Of a stretch of DNA of 64,000 bases, positions 8,866 through 17,215 are shown piece after piece. Below the pieces are notes generated by a model, which saw only the letters and a program-made list of their open reading frames with translations, was not told the DNA's origin and did no database searches. The translations under genes were made by a program, and so were the position numbers. Each line of letters opens with the position of its first letter. Position 1 is the stretch's first letter. The stretch is from Clavibacter michiganensis (GTDB taxonomy: Bacteria; Actinomycetota; Actinomycetes; Actinomycetales; Microbacteriaceae), in contig NZ_JAFBBJ010000001.1 in the NCBI RefSeq assembly GCF_016907085.1, forward strand, positions 2,852,001 to 2,916,000, given 5' to 3'.

Positions 8866-9102
8866 ATGGACACCTCCGAGATCGTCTGGAATCAGGAGGC
8901 GCGCGACAAGATCCTCACGGACAGCGACCGCGTGCTCCAGGAGGCCGTGCTCACCGCGGCGAAGGAGCTCGAGGGCCAGGACTGGGAGACCGTGTACCAG
9001 CGCCTGTTCGAGCAGCTCAAGGGCCGGTTCATCGACTTCGAGCCGGGGCCGGACCTCCGCAAGTACGCCGAGGCCGTCTCCCGCGGGGAGATCCAGGGCT
9101 GA
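8866..9102 (+). CDS. Small acidic conserved protein downstream of SRPBCC gene
   Basis: A 78-residue acidic helical protein with no signal or membrane segment. It contains an aromatic motif, 'DWETVYQRLFEQLKGRF'. ATG 8866 is 2 bases after the SRPBCC stop codon, which indicates co-translation. The same frame is open upstream through the SRPBCC gene, but that part is a shadow. I do not recognise the family. Base composition matches the neighbours, and a terminator follows directly. Confidence 0.65.
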   Translation: MDTSEIVWNQEARDKILTDSDRVLQEAVLTAAKELEGQDWETVYQRLFEQLKGRFIDFEPGPDLRKYAEAVSRGEIQG

Positions 9103-9130
9103 CGCTCGCGTCACCAGCACCACCGGGAGG

Positions 9131-9158
9131 GCCCGGCATCCGCGAGGGTGCCGGGCCT
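9131..9158 (+). terminator. Intrinsic terminator after SRPBCC operon
   Basis: An 8-bp perfect stem, 'gcccggca' (9131-9138) with 'tgccgggc' (9149-9156), has a 10-base loop and is followed by 'ctt'. It lies 29 bases after the last stop codon of the operon. Confidence 0.65.
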
Positions 9159-9234
9159 TCTCCGCGTCCCCGTTTCCCCAGCTGCTGGATACGCTGGATC
9201 CGCGCCGCGGGGCGCAGCGACCAGGGGAGACGCG

Positions 9235-9912
9235 ATGAGCGACACGCACGACGACGGCCGGCCGGACGCGGGGGCCCCGCCGGCGTACGCGCCCGCTGCC
9301 CCGCCCGCGCCCGCGTACCCGGCGGCCGTCCCGCCGCCCGGCTACGGGATGGTCCTCCTGCCGCACGCGCTGCGTCCGCTCCCCGCGCACGTCGACCCGA
9401 CCTGGCGCCTCGCGGGCGTCGGGCGTCGGGCGGCCGGGCGGATCCTCGACCAGGTCGTCTTCGGGGTCGTCGGCGGGCTCTCCGCGGCGGCCTTCATCAT
9501 CCCGATCCAGGGCATGGCACGGCAGCGGATCAACGACCTGCAGCTGATCGGCGAGGCCGCCGACGACATGATGGACACCTACTTCGGCGGTGCCGCGCTC
9601 GCCGTCCTCATCAGCCTGATCTCCTACCTCCTCATCGCCACGTGGTGGCTCGGCGGGAAGGGCACGACGCCCGGCAAGGCCATGGTCGGGATCCGCGTCC
9701 AGCGCTTCTCCGAGCCCGGCACGCTCGGCTTCGGCCGGGCCCTCCTCCGCGGCGTGGTGCAGAACGGCTTCGTCCTCGGCTGGCTGTTCACGGTATGGCT
9801 GCCGTACGCGTCCGTCGGCTGGGACTCGCGCCACCTGCTCCGCGGCTGGCACGACCTCGCCGCCGACGACGTCGTGCTCGCGCGTCGCACGGAGACCTCC
9901 GCGTCGTACTGA
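9235..9912 (+). CDS. RDD family membrane protein
   Basis: A 225-residue membrane protein. An N-terminal Pro/Ala/Tyr-rich tail (about 60 residues) precedes an RDD-type domain: 'RRAAGRILDQVVFG' carries the Arg and Asp signature, three to four hydrophobic segments follow, and 'KGTTPGKAMVGIRV' is the classic RDD loop. RDD proteins are poorly characterised, and some act in sodium/proton exchange. ATG 9235 has an 'ggggaga' ribosome site. The start is further supported because upstream sequence belongs to the preceding terminator. It stands alone between that terminator and the flavin oxidoreductase gene. Confidence 0.85.
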   Translation: MSDTHDDGRPDAGAPPAYAPAAPPAPAYPAAVPPPGYGMVLLPHALRPLPAHVDPTWRLAGVGRRAAGRILDQVVFGVVGGLSAAAFIIPIQGMARQRINDLQLIGEAADDMMDTYFGGAALAVLISLISYLLIATWWLGGKGTTPGKAMVGIRVQRFSEPGTLGFGRALLRGVVQNGFVLGWLFTVWLPYASVGWDSRHLLRGWHDLAADDVVLARRTETSASY

Positions 9913-10091
9913 CGCGCCCGGGCTCCCCAGGAGCCTGACGAGGCCCTGGGAGAAGGGCCGGCCATGGAATGCCCCCCTGGGTGGATCGGGTTGCCCCAGC
10001 GCGGTCCGCTCGGGCCGCTGGCCCCGCTGCGCTCCCCGACGCGATCCGTCGCGGTGCGCGCCGGTCACCCGCGAGACGAAGGATCCACCAC

Positions 10092-11165
10092 GTGAAGCTG
10101 TTCTCCCCCGTCGCCCTCGGCGCCCTCGAGCTCCCCAACCGCGTCGCCATGGCGCCCCTGACCCGCATGCGCTCCGACGAGCACGGCGTGCCCGGCGACC
10201 TCGTCGTCGAGTACTACCGCCAGCGCGCGTCCACCGGCCTCATCGTGTCCGAGGGCGTGTTCACCAGCGAGCGCAGCAAGGCGTACCCGGGCCAGCCCGG
10301 CATCGTGACGGACGAGCAGATCGCCGGCTGGCGCCGCGTCACCGACGCGGTGCACGAGGCCGGCGGCCGCATCGTCATGCAGCTCATGCACGGCGGGCGC
10401 GTGTCGCACGAGGACATCACGGGCGGCCTGCCGCTGCTCGCGCCGAGCGCCATCGCGATCCAGGGCGAGGTGCACGTGCCCACCGGCAAGAAGCCGTACC
10501 CCGTGCCGAGCGAGCCCGAGACCGACGAGGTCCCGCTCATCGTCGACGAGCTCACGGTCGCGGCCCGCAACGCGATCGACGCCGGGTTCGACGGCGTCGA
10601 GATCCACTCGGCCAACGGCTACCTGCTGCACGAGTTCCTCTCGCCCGTCTCGAACGTGCGCACCGACGCCTACGGCGGATCGCCCGAGAACCGCGCGAAG
10701 CTCGGCATCGACGTGGCGCACGCGGTCTCCCGCGAGATCGGCGCCGAGCGCGTCGGCATCCGCATCTCCCCCTCGCACAACATCCAGGACGTGCTCGAGG
10801 AGGACGCCGACGAGACGCGCGCCACCTACGAGGCGCTGCTCTCCGGCATCGCGCCGCTCGGCCTCGCCTACGTGAGCATCCTGCACGCCGAGCCCGCGGG
10901 CGAGCTCGTGCAGGGCCTCCGGAAGACCTTCGGCGGCCCGCTCATGATCAACAGCGGCTTCGGCGTGCAGACCGAGTACGACGAGGCCGTCCAGCTCGTC
11001 GACGAGGGCACGGCGGACGTCGTCGCCGTCGGCCGCATGGTCATCGCGAACCCCGACCTCGTCGAGCGCTGGGAGTCCGGCGCCGAGACGAACGAGCCGA
11101 ACCCGGCCACCTTCTACGGCCCCGGCGCCGAGGGCTACACCGACTACCCGGCGCTCGCGAGCTGA
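10092..11165 (+). CDS. Old yellow enzyme family alkene reductase (FMN)
   Basis: A 357-residue TIM-barrel flavoprotein of the NADH:flavin oxidoreductase/OYE family. It starts 'VKLFSPVALGALELPNRVAMAPLTRMRS'-like, carries the substrate-binding 'IHSANGYLLHEFLSP' motif near residue 178, then 'YGGSPENRAK', and ends with the phosphate-binding 'INSGF' and 'AVGRMVIANPDL' segments. Relatives reduce activated C=C bonds in unsaturated aldehydes, nitro compounds or stress-derived electrophiles. GTG 10092 follows 'gaagga' and matches the family N-terminus. The gene is monocistronic and ends at a strong hairpin. The physiological substrate is unknown. Confidence 0.88.
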   Translation: MKLFSPVALGALELPNRVAMAPLTRMRSDEHGVPGDLVVEYYRQRASTGLIVSEGVFTSERSKAYPGQPGIVTDEQIAGWRRVTDAVHEAGGRIVMQLMHGGRVSHEDITGGLPLLAPSAIAIQGEVHVPTGKKPYPVPSEPETDEVPLIVDELTVAARNAIDAGFDGVEIHSANGYLLHEFLSPVSNVRTDAYGGSPENRAKLGIDVAHAVSREIGAERVGIRISPSHNIQDVLEEDADETRATYEALLSGIAPLGLAYVSILHAEPAGELVQGLRKTFGGPLMINSGFGVQTEYDEAVQLVDEGTADVVAVGRMVIANPDLVERWESGAETNEPNPATFYGPGAEGYTDYPALAS

Positions 11166-11183
11166 TCCGCGCCCGGTGACATG

Positions 11184-11219
11184 ACGAGAGCGGCCGTCCC
11201 GAGGGGCGGCCGCTCTCGT
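11184..11219. terminator. Bidirectional terminator between OYE and TIGR02611 genes
   Basis: A 13-bp perfect stem (11184-11196 with 11207-11219) has a 10-base loop. It sits between two convergent genes and can serve both. Confidence 0.75.
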
Positions 11220-11229
11220 CGTCGCGGGG

Positions 11230-11586
11230 TCAGCGGCTGGTGCGCGCCGCGCGGCGCTCGGCGCGGGAGGCGCGCCAGCGGCGCCAGGCGTCCCAGAAGC
11301 GGTGCAGCTGGCGCTTGAGGAACACGTTCACGCGGTGCGCAGCCGGGAACTCGGTGCCGAGCACGGCGATCCCGAGGAAGACGATGAGCCAGCCGGGGCC
11401 GGGCAGCGGGATGAGGACGATGCCGACGAGGACGATGCCGACGCCGAGCATCCCCACGAGGATCCGGTACAGCCAGCGGGCCTTCGGGTGCAGCTCGATC
11501 CAGGCCCGGCAGCGGCGCAGGAACCGCCGGAGCGGATGCGCGTGGCTGGAGCCCGCCTCGTACTCGCGGGTCAGGGTGTCGGACAT
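11230..11586 (-). CDS. TIGR02611 (PGPGW) family membrane protein
   Basis: A 118-residue membrane protein with two adjacent hydrophobic segments (about residues 42-62 and 66-82) joined by 'PLPGPGW', the hallmark of the TIGR02611 / PGPGW transmembrane family. The tails are strongly basic, with an Arg-rich C-terminus. Function is unknown; the family is widespread in actinobacteria. It converges on the old yellow enzyme gene. A 91-base gap separates it from the TetR gene end, so it probably has its own promoter. Confidence 0.82.
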   Translation of the reverse strand: MSDTLTREYEAGSSHAHPLRRFLRRCRAWIELHPKARWLYRILVGMLGVGIVLVGIVLIPLPGPGWLIVFLGIAVLGTEFPAAHRVNVFLKRQLHRFWDAWRRWRASRAERRAARTSR

Positions 11587-11677
11587 GGGTCAACGCTACG
11601 GGCGGGTCCCGAGCGGCGTCTCCCTCACCCGGGGAATCCGCAGGATGCCCGGACGGATGCACAGGGGAGGGGCGGCC

Positions 11678-12277
11678 TCAGCGCGCGGCCGGTGCCGTGA
11701 TCCGCCGGGCCGCCTCCACGACGGCCGCCCGGTCCGCGGCGCGCGCCCGGGGCGAGTCCTGGTGCATCGCCGGGTACGGCGACTGCACCCACGCCTGCGC
11801 GAGCGCGAACAGCATCGTGAGGAGGCGCTGCGGATCCCACGACGGGTCGATGTGGCCCTCCTCCTGCCCGCGGCGGACAGCCTGCACCTTGGCCGACGGC
11901 GACGTCGCGCTGTGCGGCACGTCGAGCTCCAGGCCGTCGAGCCGCGCCCACGCGAGCATGCGGCGGTGCTGCGGGTGCTCGTACGCGTGGTCGAAGAGCT
12001 GGCCGACGAAGCCGGGGAGGTCGGCGGGATCCAGCGTCACGGCGGAGAAGAACTCGATGCCGTTGAGCTTCAGCACCGCGTGGAAGAGCGACTCCTTGTC
12101 GGTGAAGTGCGCGTACAGCCGCTCCTTGCTCGCGCGGCCCGAGCGGGCGATGCGGTCGACCCGCGCGCCAGCCAGCCCGTGCGCGGCGAACTCCTCGCGC
12201 GCGGCCAGGAGGATGCGGTGCCGGACGTCGTCCTGCTTCTCGTCGGTGGATCGGGCGGACCCCGTCGTCTCTGCCAT
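11678..12277 (-). CDS. TetR/AcrR family repressor of the adjacent MFS pump
   Basis: A 199-residue TetR-type regulator. The N-terminal helix-turn-helix lies at about residues 20-65 ('ILLAAREEFAAHGLAGARVDRIA', then 'SKERLYAHFTDKESLF'), and the C-terminal ligand domain is helical and variable. ATG 12277 gives the standard TetR layout; the frame continues upstream through the neighbouring transporter gene as a spurious extension. It is divergent from the DHA2 transporter with a perfect 24-bp palindrome between them, so it most likely represses both promoters until the transporter substrate binds. Confidence 0.87.
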   Translation of the reverse strand: MAETTGSARSTDEKQDDVRHRILLAAREEFAAHGLAGARVDRIARSGRASKERLYAHFTDKESLFHAVLKLNGIEFFSAVTLDPADLPGFVGQLFDHAYEHPQHRRMLAWARLDGLELDVPHSATSPSAKVQAVRRGQEEGHIDPSWDPQRLLTMLFALAQAWVQSPYPAMHQDSPRARAADRAAVVEAARRITAPAAR

Positions 12278-12290
12278 GTGAACAGCGTAT

Positions 12291-12314
12291 GTCAAACGAA
12301 CCGGTTCGTTTGAC
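12291..12314. promoter_or_regulatory. 24-bp perfect palindrome, probable TetR operator
   Basis: The half-site 'gtcaaacgaacc' (12291-12302) is followed without spacer by its exact reverse complement (12303-12314). It sits 14 bases upstream of the TetR start codon and overlaps the -35 box proposed for the transporter. Position and symmetry are what a TetR dimer pair would need. Confidence 0.85.
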
Positions 12315-12339
12315 TCTGCGCACGGCGCGGCCCTAGATT
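12310..12339 (+). promoter_or_regulatory. Candidate promoter of the DHA2 transporter
   Basis: The -35 'TTGACT' (12310-12315) and -10 'TAGATT' (12334-12339) are separated by 18 bases. The -35 overlaps the right arm of the palindromic operator, so repressor binding would block RNA polymerase. The start site would fall near 12346. Confidence 0.55.
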
Positions 12340-12388
12340 GGACCGTCCTCGCCCGCCCGGGCGCCGCACGACCATCCAGGAGCACCAG

Positions 12389-13921
12389 ATCTCGCACGCA
12401 CGCACCCCCGAGAACGCACCGCCCTCCACGTCCTCCGCCGGCCATGCCGCGACCTCCGGCCCGGCCGCGCCCTCGGCGCCCGCCGCGCCCTCCGCCCGCA
12501 GCAAGTGGATCCTCCTCGCCGTCGTCGCCCTCGCCCAGCTGATGGTCGTGCTCGACGGCACCATCGTGAACATCGCCCTGCCCGCCGCCCAGCGCGACCT
12601 CGGCATGACCGACGCCGACCGCACCTGGGTCGTCACCGTCTACGCGCTCGCCTTCGGCTCGCTCCTCCTGCTCGGCGGCCGCATCGCCGACTACTGGGGC
12701 CGCAAGCGCTCCTTCCTCCTCGGCATGGTCGGCTTCGCGGCGGCCTCCGCGCTCGGCGGCTTCGCCGTCTCGAGCGAGATGCTCCTCATCGCGCGCGGCC
12801 TCCAGGGCGTCTTCGCGGCGCTCCTCGCGCCCGCCGCGCTCGCGCTGCTGTCGGTGACCTTCCCGTCCGGCCCCGACCGCGTCAAGGCGTTCGCGGTCTA
12901 CGGCACCATCGCCGGATCCGGCGCGGCCGTCGGCCTGCTGCTCGGCGGCGTGCTCACCGAGTACCTCAGCTGGCACTGGTGCCTGCTCGTCAACGTGCCC
13001 ATCGCGATCGTCGCGATCGTCGCCGGCATCCCGCTGGTGAAGGAGAGCCGCGCCGACGGCGACCGCAGCTACGACGTGCCCGGCGCGCTCCTCGTCACCC
13101 TCGGCCTCGCGTCGATCGTCTACGGCTTCTCCCGCGCGGAGAACGGCTGGGGCGAGCCCGACACCATCGGCTTCCTCGCGCTCGGCGTGGGGATCATGGT
13201 CGCGTTCGTCTGGTGGGAGTCGCGGGCGCGCAACCCGCTGCTGCCGCTCCGCGTGGTCGCCGACCGCACCCGCGGCGGCGCGTACCTCACCTCGGTGATG
13301 GTGGGCGCGGCGCTCCTCGGCGGGCTGCTGTACCTCACGCTGCACTTCCAGATCGTGCTCGGCATGTCGCCGCTGATCTCGGGCCTCGCGTCGCTGCCGA
13401 TGGCCGCGACCATCATGCTCACCGCCCCGCAGGTCGCGCGGCTCCTCCCCAAGGTCGGTCCGCGCATCCTCATGACGGTCGGACCGCTCGTCGCGGCCGC
13501 CGGGCTCCTCTGGTTCAGCCGCATCACCGTCGACGGCGCGTACGTCGTGCAGGTGCTGCCCGGCCAGATCCTGCTCGGCATCGGGCTCGCGTTCGTGTTC
13601 GTGCCCATGCAGAACGTCGCGCTCTCCGGCATCGAGCCGCGGGATGCGGGCGTCGCGGGCGCGGCGCTCACGGGCACGCAGCAGATCGGTGGATCCATCG
13701 GCACGGCCGTCTTCACGGCCCTCTTCGCGTCGGCCGTCACCGCGTCCGTCACGGACGGCGTCCAGAACCCGCTGCAGCAGCAGGTCGACGGGTACCACGT
13801 GGTGTTCCTGGCCGCGGCGATCGGCGTGGCGTGCGCCTCGATCATCTCCTGGTCGATGGTGCGCGTCCCGCTCGAGCGCTTCCGCGAGGGCGCATCGACC
13901 GAGGCTGTCAGCATGCACTGA
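12389..13921 (+). CDS. DHA2-type MFS drug efflux transporter (14 TM)
   Basis: A multidrug exporter of about 510 residues, of the EmrB/QacA type, with roughly 14 hydrophobic segments. It shows 'LDGTIVNIALPAAQRDL' in the first helix (motif D1), 'GGRIADYWGRKR' (motif A) and a 'GSGAAVGLLLGG' motif-C region. Start choice is difficult. The only conventional in-frame codon before helix 1 is TTG 12338, which lies inside the likely -10 box. A clear 'aggag' (12378-12382) stands 6 bases before an ATC at 12389, so I place the start there, tentatively. A Pro/Ala-rich cytoplasmic tail precedes helix 1. Regulated by the divergent TetR. Confidence 0.85.
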   Translation: MSHARTPENAPPSTSSAGHAATSGPAAPSAPAAPSARSKWILLAVVALAQLMVVLDGTIVNIALPAAQRDLGMTDADRTWVVTVYALAFGSLLLLGGRIADYWGRKRSFLLGMVGFAAASALGGFAVSSEMLLIARGLQGVFAALLAPAALALLSVTFPSGPDRVKAFAVYGTIAGSGAAVGLLLGGVLTEYLSWHWCLLVNVPIAIVAIVAGIPLVKESRADGDRSYDVPGALLVTLGLASIVYGFSRAENGWGEPDTIGFLALGVGIMVAFVWWESRARNPLLPLRVVADRTRGGAYLTSVMVGAALLGGLLYLTLHFQIVLGMSPLISGLASLPMAATIMLTAPQVARLLPKVGPRILMTVGPLVAAAGLLWFSRITVDGAYVVQVLPGQILLGIGLAFVFVPMQNVALSGIEPRDAGVAGAALTGTQQIGGSIGTAVFTALFASAVTASVTDGVQNPLQQQVDGYHVVFLAAAIGVACASIISWSMVRVPLERFREGASTEAVSMH

Positions 13922-13934
13922 TCCTCGCCGGATC

Positions 13935-13977
13935 ACGACGACGCCCCTCCCGCGGCTCGCGGGAGGGGCGTCGTCGT
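13935..13977. terminator. Bidirectional terminator after MFS gene
   Basis: A 19-bp perfect stem (13935-13953 with 13959-13977) has a 5-base loop. It lies between the transporter gene and the convergent LLM oxidoreductase gene and is one of the strongest hairpins in the window. Confidence 0.8.
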
Positions 13978-13987
13978 TCGCCGCGGG

Positions 13988-15007
13988 TCAGGCGGCCGGC
14001 GACCAGCCGAGCGCCGGGCCGAGGCGCTCCGCGATGTCGGTGAGGATCTGCTCGAGGTCGGCCTCGCCGAACGTGAACGGCAGGGCGAACGCGACCTCGT
14101 CGACCGCCTGGAACCCGGCGTCGGCGTGCAGGGTCGCGGCGATCTCCTCGGACGGGCCCACGAGGTCCGCCGCGAAGAGCATCTTCCGCGGCCCCATCGG
14201 CACGCCGACGCGATGCGCCCGGGAGGCGGCGTACGCCTCGTAGCGGGCGATCTGCTCCGGCGTCGCCCGGTCGGTGGGGATCACGACGAGGCCCTGCGAG
14301 ACCCGCGCCTCGGCGCCGCGCGGGTGGGCGGCGCGGTAGGCGTCGATCTGCGCGCGCTGGTTGGTCGCGAAGTCGTTCCCGAGCATGCCCTCCGTCACGC
14401 TCGAGGCCAGGAGGTGGAAGCCGTTCTCCGCGGCCCACACCGCCGATCGCACGCCTCCCGCGCCGTACCAGAGCCGGTCGACCAGGCCCGCCGACTGCGG
14501 CTGCACGGTGGACGCGAACTCCTCCTGGCCCTCGCGTCCGGCGCGGTCGTTCACGGTGTCGCCGCGCACGTGGTCGCGGAAGCGGAGGAGCCGGTCGTAG
14601 CCGAGGTCCTCCTGCTCGAGGGTGTCGGGGTAGATGGCGTCGCGGTACCGGTCGAACGACATGGGCGCGCCCGCGCTGAAGCCGGGCTGCAGGCGGCCGC
14701 CCGTGAGGAGGTCCACCGTGGCGAGGTCCTCGGCGAGGCGGAACGGGTTCTCCGCGCCGATGGGCGTGACGGCCGTCCCGAGCTGGATCCGGCTGGTGCG
14801 CTGCGAGGCCGCGGCCATCACGGCGACGGGGGAGGAGATCCCGTGCTGGAGGTGGCGGTGCCGGAGCCACGCGCTGTCGAAGCCGAGCTGCTCGCCGCGC
14901 TCGATGACGCGGAGGGTGGTCTCGTGGCCGGCCGCGGGATCCGCCGGGTCGAAGGTGCCGATGGTGAGGAAGCCGAGGCGTGTCAGCGGGGTACCGGATG
15001 CGGGCAT
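13988..15007 (-). CDS. LLM class flavin-dependent oxidoreductase, copy A
   Basis: A 339-residue luciferase-like monooxygenase-family protein (TIM barrel, FMN or F420 cofactor). It begins 'TRLGFLTIGTFDPADP', has 'IQLGTAVTPIGAENPFRLAEDLATVDLL' over residues 73-100 and 'SAGLVDRLWYGAGG' in the middle. Close relatives are annotated as putative FMN-dependent luciferase-like monooxygenases, with substrates unknown. It is a clear paralogue of the gene directly upstream and lies 27 bases from it on the same strand, so both are likely in one transcript. It ends at a strong terminator shared with the MFS gene. Confidence 0.83.
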   Translation of the reverse strand: MPASGTPLTRLGFLTIGTFDPADPAAGHETTLRVIERGEQLGFDSAWLRHRHLQHGISSPVAVMAAASQRTSRIQLGTAVTPIGAENPFRLAEDLATVDLLTGGRLQPGFSAGAPMSFDRYRDAIYPDTLEQEDLGYDRLLRFRDHVRGDTVNDRAGREGQEEFASTVQPQSAGLVDRLWYGAGGVRSAVWAAENGFHLLASSVTEGMLGNDFATNQRAQIDAYRAAHPRGAEARVSQGLVVIPTDRATPEQIARYEAYAASRAHRVGVPMGPRKMLFAADLVGPSEEIAATLHADAGFQAVDEVAFALPFTFGEADLEQILTDIAERLGPALGWSPAA

Positions 15008-15034
15008 GGACCGAGGGTAGGCGACCCGGGCGGA

Positions 15035-16096
15035 TCAGGCCGTCGCGGGTGACCAGCCGAGCGCCGGGCCGAGGCGCTCGGCGACGTCGGTGAGGATCCG
15101 CGCCAGGTCGCCCGCGGGCAGCCCGGCCGGGAGGACGATCGCGAGCTCGTCGGCGGCCTGCACGGCGGGATCCGCGAGGAGCGCGGCGGCGAGCTCCTCG
15201 GACGGGCCCACGAGGTCTGGCGCGCGGACCATGCTCGACGCGGCACCCGGATCCTCCGACTGGTCGGCCCGCGCGGCCCGCTCGGCTCGCGTCGCCGCGT
15301 CGGCCGCGTACCGGGCTCGCTGCTCGGCCGTCGCGCCGTCGGTGGGGACCACGACGAGGGCCAGCGTGACGTGCGCGTCGGCCGGATCCGGGTGCGCGGC
15401 GCGGTACGCGTCGATGAGGTCCCGCTGGTCCTGCGCGAAGCCGCGGCCGCGGGATCCGCGCTCGGTCACGTCGGACGCGAGCAGCCGGAAGCCGTGCGCG
15501 CCCGCCCAGGTCGCCGTGCGGAGCGTCGCCGCGCCGTATCCCAGCCGGTCGGCGAGCCCGGGCGACGCCGGCTGCACGGTGGAGGTGAGGGCCTCGTCGT
15601 CCTCCGCGTCTCGTTCGTCGTCGTGCTCCTCCGCGCCCGGCACCGGCCCGCCGCGGAGCAGGTCGCGGAAGCGGAGCAGGCGCTCGCGGCCCGGCTCCTC
15701 GTGCTCGGCGGTCGTCGGGTGGATCGCCCGGTCGACGGCCGCGACGCGCGTCGGGTTGCCGACGGAGAGCCCGGGGCACAGGCGCCCGCCGGAGAGGAGG
15801 TCGACGGTGGCGAGGTCCTCGGCGAGGCGGAGCGGGTTCTCGGCGCGGACGGGGATCGACGCGGTGCCGAGCGCGATGCGGTGGGCGCGCTGGGACGCCG
15901 CCGCGAGCATCGCGACGGGGGAGGAGATCGCGTTCCTGAGGTGGTCGGGCCGGAGCCATGCGGTGTCGAGGCCGAGCGCGTCGCCGAGCTCCACGAGCCG
16001 CAGCGCGTCCTCCAGGCCGGTGGCGGGGTCGGCCGGGTCGAACGGGCCGGTGGTGAGGAAGCCGAGGCGCGTGGGCGCGGATCCGGGTGCGGGCAT
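15035..16096 (-). CDS. LLM class flavin-dependent oxidoreductase, copy B
   Basis: A 353-residue luciferase-like oxidoreductase and tandem paralogue of the next gene downstream. Shared blocks include 'FDPADPA', 'AISSPVA', 'RLAEDLATVDLL' and the C-terminal 'AERLGPALGWSPA'. Copy B has about 15 extra residues near 165-180, an Asp/Glu-rich insert ('EEHDDERDAEDDEALT'), where copy A has a shorter loop. No cofactor- or substrate-deciding residue can be read with certainty. ATG 16096 matches the N-terminus of copy A. Together the pair looks like a duplication followed by divergence of substrate pocket loops. Confidence 0.82.
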   Translation of the reverse strand: MPAPGSAPTRLGFLTTGPFDPADPATGLEDALRLVELGDALGLDTAWLRPDHLRNAISSPVAMLAAASQRAHRIALGTASIPVRAENPLRLAEDLATVDLLSGGRLCPGLSVGNPTRVAAVDRAIHPTTAEHEEPGRERLLRFRDLLRGGPVPGAEEHDDERDAEDDEALTSTVQPASPGLADRLGYGAATLRTATWAGAHGFRLLASDVTERGSRGRGFAQDQRDLIDAYRAAHPDPADAHVTLALVVVPTDGATAEQRARYAADAATRAERAARADQSEDPGAASSMVRAPDLVGPSEELAAALLADPAVQAADELAIVLPAGLPAGDLARILTDVAERLGPALGWSPATA

Positions 16097-16130
16097 GGAT
16101 CGAGGGTAGGCGGTGCGGATCCGGGCCGGC

Positions 16131-17095
16131 TCAGGGGATCAGGACGATCGACCCCGTCGTGCGCCGGGCCTCGAGGTCCTTGTGGGCGCGCGCGGCGTCC
16201 GCGAGCGGGTACGTCGCGCCGACGCGCACGTCGAGGGATCCGTCGAGGAGCCCCGCGAACAGCTCGCCCGCGCGCCACCGCCGCTCCTCCGCGTCGAGCA
16301 GGAAGTGGGCGAGCGTGGGGCGCGTGACCGAGAGGGATCCGCCGGAGTTGAGCCGCTGCAGGTCGAACGGCGGCACCTGGCCGCTCGCGCCGCCGAAGAG
16401 CACGAGCGTCCCGCGGATGCGCAGGGACGCGAGCGATCCGTCGAACGTGTCGCGGCCCACGCCGTCGTAGACGACGTCGACGCCGCGGCCGCCCGTCAGC
16501 TCGCGGACGCGCACGGGCACGTCGTCGTAGCCGAGCACGTGGGTCGCGCCGGCGCGCGCGCGAGGGCGGCCTTCTCCTCGTTCGACACCGTGGTGATCAC
16601 CTCGACGCCGCGATCCACGAGCAGCTGCGTGAGCAGGAGCCCCACGCCGCCGGCGCCCGCGTGCACGAGCGCGCGATCCCCGGGGCCGGCCGGGTACGAG
16701 CTCGTCGCGAGGTAGTGCGCGGTGAGGCCCTGGAGCGGGAGCGCGGCGGCGGTCTCCATCGCGACCCCGTCCGGCACGGGCAGCAGCGTCTCCGCGCGGA
16801 CGAGCGCGTGCTGCGCATATGTGCCCGACGCCTCGGCCGTCGCGACGCGGTCGCCCACGTGGACGCCGCTCACGCCGTCGCCGAGCGCCTCGATGACGCC
16901 GGCGGCCTCGGATCCCGGCACGTACGGGTGCGCCATCGGGTAGACGCCGCTGCGCCGGTACGTGTCGATGAAGTTGACGCCCGCGGCGTGCACGCGGATC
17001 CGCACCTCGCCGGGCCCGGGATCCGGCACCGGCCCGTCCGTCAGGGTCATGACCTCGGGGCCGCCGGGCCCCTGAACCTCGATGCGCGCGCTCAT
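16131..17095 (-). pseudogene. qor: NADPH:quinone oxidoreductase, frameshifted
   Basis: A zinc-independent medium-chain dehydrogenase of the quinone oxidoreductase family. The N-terminal part, from ATG 17095, has '[15 protein letters not shown]' and '[14 protein letters not shown]', then the nucleotide motif '[15 protein letters not shown]'. The frame breaks at an alternating CG run (16553-16562), and the rest ('[28 protein letters not shown]') continues in another frame to a stop at 16131. Restoring one base, or removing two, gives about 320 residues, the normal family length, so only one lesion is present. It may be a real recent inactivation, a slippage-prone switch or a sequencing error in a GC run. 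Confidence 0.75.
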
Positions 17096-17215
17096 GGGTC
17101 CAGCCTGCCGGAATGCCGCCACGTCACGCGCGGTTGGGCTCCCATAGGCTCGAAGTCGAGCAGGTGCGCGCGGCAGCGTCCCGCACCGACCAGGATCACG
17201 ACGAAGGTGGAACCC

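Noticed and set aside
11678..13936. Very long leftward frame (752 codons) covering the TetR gene and the whole MFS gene
   Set aside because: The upstream three quarters is Arg/Glu/His-rich low-complexity antisense of the MFS gene; only the TetR part from 12277 has real domains.
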